Source: Pseudomonas putida (GTDB lineage Bacteria; Pseudomonadota; Gammaproteobacteria; Pseudomonadales; Pseudomonadaceae). From it: a stretch of 64,000 bases of DNA. Position 1 is the stretch's first letter; every line of letters starts with the position of its first letter. Of the stretch, positions 60,073 to 64,000 are shown in pieces. The notes beneath the pieces are model-generated. The model made no database searches, was not told the origin of the DNA, and saw only the letters and a list, made by a program, of their open reading frames with translations. The stretch covers positions 620,001 to 684,000 of the forward strand of contig NZ_BSKJ01000001.1 in assembly GCF_030159595.1 (NCBI RefSeq). Direction: 5' to 3'. The position numbers and the translations under genes are program-made.

Positions 60073-60095
60073 AAAACCGCCACGCGGGCGGTTTT
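60073..60095. terminator. Bidirectional terminator between lysR and fadL
   Basis: AAAACCGCC (60073-60081)/GGCGGTTTT (60087-60095) with a 5-nt loop. U-runs exist in both reading directions, serving the LysR gene and the convergent FadL gene. Confidence 0.92.
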
Positions 60096-60113
60096 CCATG
60101 ATGCGGGTACGAA

Positions 60114-61379
60114 TCAGAAGCGGTAGGTGAGCGAAGCACCGATACCGTGGGCGCTGTTCTCGTACTTGGCCTGGTAGCGGCCTTTGGTTGCGCTCGCCAG
60201 ATTGACTTTGGTGTCTTCTTCCCACAAGTAGGAGTAGGCCACGTCGATGGTCATGTCGTCGTTCGGGCTCCAGCCAGCACCCAGGCTGAACACTTTGCGG
60301 TCGCCAGTCGGGATACGTGGCGAACGGTCGTGGTTGTTGGTCGGAGACTGGTCGACGGTGAAGCCGGTGCGCAGCACCCACTCCTTGTTGACCTTGTACG
60401 ACGCACCAATCGCGTGAGCCCAGGTGTCATGCCAGTTCTGCTCTTCGCTGATGGTCTGGAATGCCGAGCCTGCCAGTGGGGCTGGGACATCGTTCTGCAC
60501 GGTGATGTCCTTCAGGCGGCTCCAGCGGGTCCAGGTGCTGCCTGCGTACAGGGTCCACTGGTCGTCCAGCTCGTGGGTAACCGAGAGGTCGACCGATTCA
60601 GGCGTCTTGATCTTCAGCGTGGCGTCGAACTTGTTGCCGTTGAACGGCCCGATCAGCGGGGTGCTGACGCGAGTCTTGCCTTCGAGCTTGTAGTCGACCA
60701 TCGAGTGGTAGGTCAGGCCGACGCGCGTGCGGTCGGTGGCCTGTACCAGGACGCCGATGTTGTAGCCAACGGCGGTATCGTCACCCTTGATTTTCACTTC
60801 GCCGTCGTTACGACCAGGCGTGAACGGGTTGATCAGGCTCGAGCCCAGTTCGCCCTTGATATGGTTGATCGTAGGGCCGAAACCGATCGAAATCTTGTCG
60901 TTGAAGGCGTAGCTGACGGTTGGCTGGAAGGTGACTACCTCGACGTGGCTCTTCTTGCCCCAGTAGCGTGCGGCGTCATCGCTGCCGTAGTCGGTTACCA
61001 GGCCGAACGGTACATAAACACCGAAACCGACGCTCCAGTGATCGTCGATCGGCTTGACGTAGTAACCCATGGGTACGCCAACGAAAGGCACCATGTCACC
61101 ATCGGTTTCCCCCCCGAGGTTGCTACCCGGGCCCGAGATGTCGGACTTGGCAATGACGGCAGCGCCGCCCACGGTGAATTGTTCGCGTTTGAGGCGGGAC
61201 ATGCCTGCCGGGTTGCCAAACACGGTGCTGGCATCTTCGGCAGAAGAAGAACGTCCCGCGAAACCTGTCCCCATGCTGCTGATGCTCTGCTCGTTGAGCG
61301 CGAAGCCGCTGGCGAGCAGTTGGCTGGAAGCAAGAGCAACGGCTACGCCGAGGGAGGTTTTGAGCATTACTTTTTTCAT
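60114..61379 (-). CDS. fadL: FadL-family outer-membrane transporter
   Basis: An outer-membrane beta-barrel for long-chain fatty acids or hydrophobic compounds (TodX/FadL/OmpP1 family). The signal peptide MKKVMLKTSLGVAVALASSQ leads to LLASGFALNEQS. The hatch/plug region shows SISSMGTGFAGRSSSAEDAS and TVFGNPAGMSRL, the family signature. It ends with an aromatic terminal residue (ASLTYRF). The 421-residue length is typical. No degradation genes are adjacent, so the specific substrate is open. Confidence 0.93.
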   Translation of the reverse strand: MKKVMLKTSLGVAVALASSQLLASGFALNEQSISSMGTGFAGRSSSAEDASTVFGNPAGMSRLKREQFTVGGAAVIAKSDISGPGSNLGGETDGDMVPFVGVPMGYYVKPIDDHWSVGFGVYVPFGLVTDYGSDDAARYWGKKSHVEVVTFQPTVSYAFNDKISIGFGPTINHIKGELGSSLINPFTPGRNDGEVKIKGDDTAVGYNIGVLVQATDRTRVGLTYHSMVDYKLEGKTRVSTPLIGPFNGNKFDATLKIKTPESVDLSVTHELDDQWTLYAGSTWTRWSRLKDITVQNDVPAPLAGSAFQTISEEQNWHDTWAHAIGASYKVNKEWVLRTGFTVDQSPTNNHDRSPRIPTGDRKVFSLGAGWSPNDDMTIDVAYSYLWEEDTKVNLASATKGRYQAKYENSAHGIGASLTYRF

Positions 61380-61526
61380 TATTAGAAAACTCCTTGGGAT
61401 CTCCGGGGCGAAAAGCTACCAACAAATCACGCGTCGCGCCATAGGCTCGATCGCAGAAGATAGAGCGCTTTTGTAGGACAATCCGACCAAAATTCCCTTT
61501 TTTCCGGTAATGTTGTAGGACGCTTC

Positions 61527-62009
61527 TTAAGATGCTTGTGGCAATTTCTGATCTATGCAGGTATGCCAGGCGCGGGTGAAGTCGCGCAGACGGCCTTGTG
61601 GGTTGAAAATCTGCCGCCAGATTCGTGCCAGTGCCAACAAATCGTCTGCGGCGGGCAGCGTTGTGGCCTGCTCTTCGACGAGCATCCAGGCAATGGCGGT
61701 GGAGTAGCGCAGGTTGACGGTGAGTTCCAGGTGCGGGCCGCCGAGAAAGGCGTGCTGGCTTGCCAGGCCGCGGATCAAGCTGGCCAGGTCGGGGTCACGG
61801 GCAAGGTAGTCATCCCAGAGCGCCTGGTGACGGTGCTCGCCGATTCGGTAAAGGCCGTGCCCACGGCGGTCGTGCAAGGCTGACCCGAGAGCTGACTGGC
61901 TGGCTGCGATGCCCAGCAGCAGGGCCTCGGCGCTGGCGCAGTGACGGTTCAGGTAGACCAGGGTCGGTCGGATCACATACTGACACAATTCATTCGCCGC
62001 GATACCCAT
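61527..62009 (-). CDS. Hypothetical protein, upstream of the FadL gene
   Basis: A 160-residue protein, mainly helical, that I do not recognise by family. It has LCQYVIRPTLVYLNRHCASAEALLLGIAAS, the polar-charged GHGLYRIGEHRHQALWDDYL, and LTVNLRYSTAIAWMLVEEQA. It resembles proteins conserved in Pseudomonas near fadL. ATG 62009 follows GAGGGCATC; longer frames to 62093 are possible. It is oriented with fadL, 147 bp upstream. Confidence 0.65.
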   Translation of the reverse strand: MGIAANELCQYVIRPTLVYLNRHCASAEALLLGIAASQSALGSALHDRRGHGLYRIGEHRHQALWDDYLARDPDLASLIRGLASQHAFLGGPHLELTVNLRYSTAIAWMLVEEQATTLPAADDLLALARIWRQIFNPQGRLRDFTRAWHTCIDQKLPQAS

Positions 62010-62258
62010 GATGCCCTCGAGCAGATAAGGGCCGGACGGGCGCTGGAGCTTGGCAGCTGGTGAAGGATCAGGCCCGCCGGAAGCGGTAAGCACCGCTCGA
62101 GTTGAAGTGTAGTGTGATAATCATGGTGTAAAGAGCTGTTTTTAAATCGATTGCTGCCTGACGTAACGAGCTATATGCCCGCAGGCAATTACGCCAAGAA
62201 CGTTCAGGCAGGCTTGCGGTAGGGTAATTCAGCGCTTGAATGCCACGGTATTCGCCGC

Positions 62259-62483
62259 TCACGCGGTGAGCGACTGCCGGGTTCGGGCGATGACCGCCTG
62301 CAGCGGTTCATTGCGGCTGTACTGTTCAGGGTACAGGCGCTCGGTGTGGCAAGCGACGCCGTGTTCGTCTACCAGGGTGAAGCTGAAGCTGCCCTTGCGT
62401 GGGGCAACGATAAGGCACTTCAACGGCGAGAAGGCCTGGGAGAGGGTGCCAATGGCAGCCTGAATCTGATGATGGGTATGCAT
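62259..62483 (-). CDS. DUF3509-family small protein
   Basis: A 74-residue protein of a Pseudomonas-specific small family (DUF3509). It starts MHTHHQIQAAIGTLSQAFSP, continues with KCLIVAPRKGSFSFTLVDEH, and has ERLYPEQYSRNEPLQAVIAR near the end. These match the family pattern F-x-P-x-x-C, then G-x-F-x-x-T-L, then R-x-x-x-x-x-Q. AGGAACCTCC precedes ATG 62483. The function is unknown. Confidence 0.8.
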   Translation of the reverse strand: MHTHHQIQAAIGTLSQAFSPLKCLIVAPRKGSFSFTLVDEHGVACHTERLYPEQYSRNEPLQAVIARTRQSLTA

Positions 62484-63432
62484 ATTGTTGGAGGTTCCTG
62501 CTTTAAACACGGGGGATATGATCCGTGCATGATAGAAACGTTCCAGTGACGCCTTTATTAAGGGACGAACGAACCTGACTGGAACAGGGCAGCCAGAGGG
62601 AGCGCAATCAAAAGTGGGCGCTTGGGCTGACTGGTAGGTACTTCGGAAGGCAGGCAGCACGCCGGGGCCAAGGTTCTAGGCCATCGGGGTGGAATCCTGA
62701 TCAATCTGTCACGTGATTCGTGCTTGAGCAGCCTGAGGCTGGCGAGGGAATCATCGATTGGGCCGGTCCTGATTTCAGCAGTGCCACGCTTGGGAGGAGG
62801 GGTCTGCAAGGACGCTTGCGGCCAGAATTGACTTTCAGCTTGGTACTAACGAGGCGCACCTTACAGCAAGTGCATACGCTTGGCAAGCACTGCGTTTGTT
62901 CAGGTGAGCCGCGCAGTATGGCGCGTATTTACATCGCTGTGAAGAGGGGGCAAATGGCCCGTATCCGGGCTGATGTGCCCTTTTCGTGCACCCAAATGGA
63001 GGTTTATGGTGCACTTGTTCACATTCGGGGCAGTGCCTGTAACAGCTTGGCAACACCCGCCAGCAGCCTCGCCAATGCCTTGACTGCGAGGTTAAGTCAA
63101 TGAAAAAAAACACTATTTTTAGCTGGTGAAAAAATCGTCAGTTTGACTGAAGCCCCTTGTTCACGGGGGTTTGCGGGGTGTGTGAGGGGGTTGTCCACCG
63201 AGTTATCCACAGGAACTGTGGATTGTCCCAAGCGCTTGCTCTAGTACGGGCGTGCAAGCAACGGAGTGAACTGTCCGACAATCGACATGCTCAGACGGAC
63301 CGGTTGGTCATCCACCTGAAAACGTCAAGAAAAGATCATCAGAAATTTTTTCAATTCTCCAGAAATCGACAGGCCACGGCGGAAAAAAAAGGGTAGAGTG
63401 GCGCGCCTTTCGAGTTACCCAGTCTGTTGCTC
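62484..63432. other. 950-bp gap without a supported gene
   Basis: No reading frame here has a good ribosome site or recognisable motif. Frames such as 62720-63103 (+) lack a start codon of the usual type. The 3' half is AT-rich (63100-63140, 63330-63390) and holds a DnaA-box-like palindrome and several short repeats. An undetected small RNA or regulatory region cannot be excluded. Confidence 0.6.
63191..63225. promoter_or_regulatory. DnaA-box-like cluster with palindrome
   Basis: TTATCCACA (63203-63211) matches the DnaA box. TTGTCCACC (63191-63199) is a near match. ATCCACAG-GAA-CTGTGGAT (63205-63223) is a perfect 8-bp inverted repeat. The window shows no dnaA or oriC genes, so any role is inferred. 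Confidence 0.5.
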
Positions 63433-63852
63433 ATGAAGTTTCGCGGTAAACACCTCGCCAGCCCCGCGGCATCGAAACCTGCGCCTCCTACCAAACGCTT
63501 CTCCCTTAAAGTGGCCCTCTGGCTGCTCGATAACCCGCGTCTGGGTGACAAACCCCAGGTGAAGCACTTGGCCGGGCGCCTGCTGAAACAGCCGGCGCGT
63601 CAGGGTGTGGTCGTTGCGCAAAGCCGCCTGGGGCAGATGCTGTGCCGCGATTGCGGCAATGCCCGCGACCGGCGTATTGGCCATGAACTGTTGCGCCAGG
63701 CCGCCCGTGCCGGGGACCGACGGGCGCAGCTGGAGTATGCGCGGCTGTGCCAGCACAGCGAGCCGGAGCAGGCGCGGTATTGGTTGGAGCTGGCTGCAGG
63801 GCAGGGGTCGCAGGAAGCGCGGCGGCTGCTGCGGCAGTGGTTTCCTGCTTGA
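63433..63852 (+). CDS. Sel1-repeat (TPR-like) protein
   Basis: A 139-residue protein with a basic N terminus (MKFRGKHLASPAASKPAPPT) and Sel1-like helical repeats. Visible repeats are AQSRLGQMLCRDCGNARDRR, IGHELLRQAARAGDRRAQLE and YARLCQHSEPEQARYWLELA. Sel1 proteins scaffold protein complexes. ATG 63433 has no strong ribosome site. The partner is unknown. Confidence 0.82.
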   Translation: MKFRGKHLASPAASKPAPPTKRFSLKVALWLLDNPRLGDKPQVKHLAGRLLKQPARQGVVVAQSRLGQMLCRDCGNARDRRIGHELLRQAARAGDRRAQLEYARLCQHSEPEQARYWLELAAGQGSQEARRLLRQWFPA

Positions 63853-63860
63853 AGTGTGTT

Positions 63861-63910
63861 GCCTGCGCCGGCCTCTTCATCGGTAAGCCCGCAAAAGGAC
63901 CGGCACAGGC
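63861..63910. repeat. Single REP-like palindrome
   Basis: GCCTGCGCCGGCCTCTTCAT continuing to ATCGGTAAGCCCGC pairs imperfectly with AAAAGGACCGGCACAGGC. It is a degenerate REP element after the Sel1 gene. Confidence 0.6.
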
Positions 63911-63969
63911 AACGCACCGCCCAGGCTGATAAGCTGCGCATCAATCATCCAGGATCGTTCGGGGTAAGC

Positions 63970-64000
63970 ATGACAGTGGATCTGGCCAGCATTCTGCTGG
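63970..64000 (+). CDS. Start of an unidentified gene (partial)
   Basis: The last 31 nt begin MTVDLASILL, a likely membrane-anchored start with GGGG 7 nt upstream. The gene continues beyond the window, so the product cannot be assigned. Confidence 0.5.
   Translation, partial: MTVDLASILL

Noticed and set aside
62720..63103. 127-residue reading frame in the gene-free region
   Set aside because: It starts at TTG without a ribosome site, has no recognisable motif and lies in a region of non-coding composition.

Overview
The window is a 64 kb stretch of chromosome from a fluorescent Pseudomonas, most likely the P. putida group. The evidence is the high GC, the gene order (ispF-truD-surE-pcm-nlpD-rpoS-rsmZ-fdxA-mutS; cinA-recA-recX; finR/fpr; ldhA-gacS; cysM-rlmD-relA-mazG; purMN; cobO to cobS), and the P. 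putida-type REP palindromes. Almost all of it is conserved core genome. I saw no tRNA or rRNA genes, insertion sequences, prophage or CRISPR arrays.

Layout. 1-4.9 kb: a partial ispF, then truD, surE, pcm, nlpD and rpoS, tightly packed. A PsrA-type operator lies inside nlpD. 4.9-5.4 kb: a protein-free gap holding the rpoS terminator, a GacA upstream activating sequence and the small RNA RsmZ. 5.4-8.5 kb: fdxA and mutS on the minus strand. 8.7-11.7 kb: a glycosyltransferase, a 49-residue Cys-rich protein, pncC/cinA, a LexA box with recA, and recX. 11.8-22.4 kb: mixed housekeeping genes (LOG protein, DTW-domain tRNA modification enzyme, erdR regulator, dgkA, finR/fpr, sprT, Yip1 protein, ttcA, tag-like glycosylase, wrbA, arsC-like). 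22.4-24.8 kb: envelope lipoproteins and ldhA. 24.8-29.9 kb: gacS and a second, PirRS-like two-component system. 30-38.9 kb: cysM, rlmD, relA, mazG, purN and purM. 39.2-43.6 kb: a DUF2066 protein, an AI-2E family permease, hda and two NlpC/P60 lipoproteins. 43.8-46.9 kb: an accessory pair, namely an 847-residue polymorphic toxin with a C-terminal ADP-ribosyltransferase domain and a convergent gene of unknown function. 47.1-56.2 kb: a cobalamin riboswitch followed by a ten-gene cobalamin operon. 56.2-60.1 kb: a MarR regulator, an MFS transporter and a 40-residue membrane peptide, then a periplasmic glutathione peroxidase, a DUF2798 protein and a LysR regulator. 60.1-64 kb: a FadL porin, small proteins, a 950 bp gap with a DnaA-box-like palindrome, a Sel1 protein and the start of another gene.

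How the genes connect. GacS (24.8-27.6 kb) is the sensor kinase that, through GacA (not in this window), switches on RsmZ (5.2 kb), which titrates RsmA/RsmE. The stationary-phase sigma factor RpoS, with a PsrA operator upstream, and the stringent-response synthase RelA are also here, so much of the global stress and lifestyle control of the cell sits in 35 kb. DNA repair is represented by mutS, recA, recX and a methyladenine glycosylase. The cobalamin operon covers the late steps, from corrinoid adenosylation and amidation through lower-ligand synthesis (BluB) to final assembly, all behind one riboswitch. The best candidate for something little described is the ADP-ribosylating toxin at 43.8 kb and its convergent neighbour. 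The paired MarR operators around the regulator-transporter unit, and two small proteins (49 and 40 residues), are secondary points of interest.
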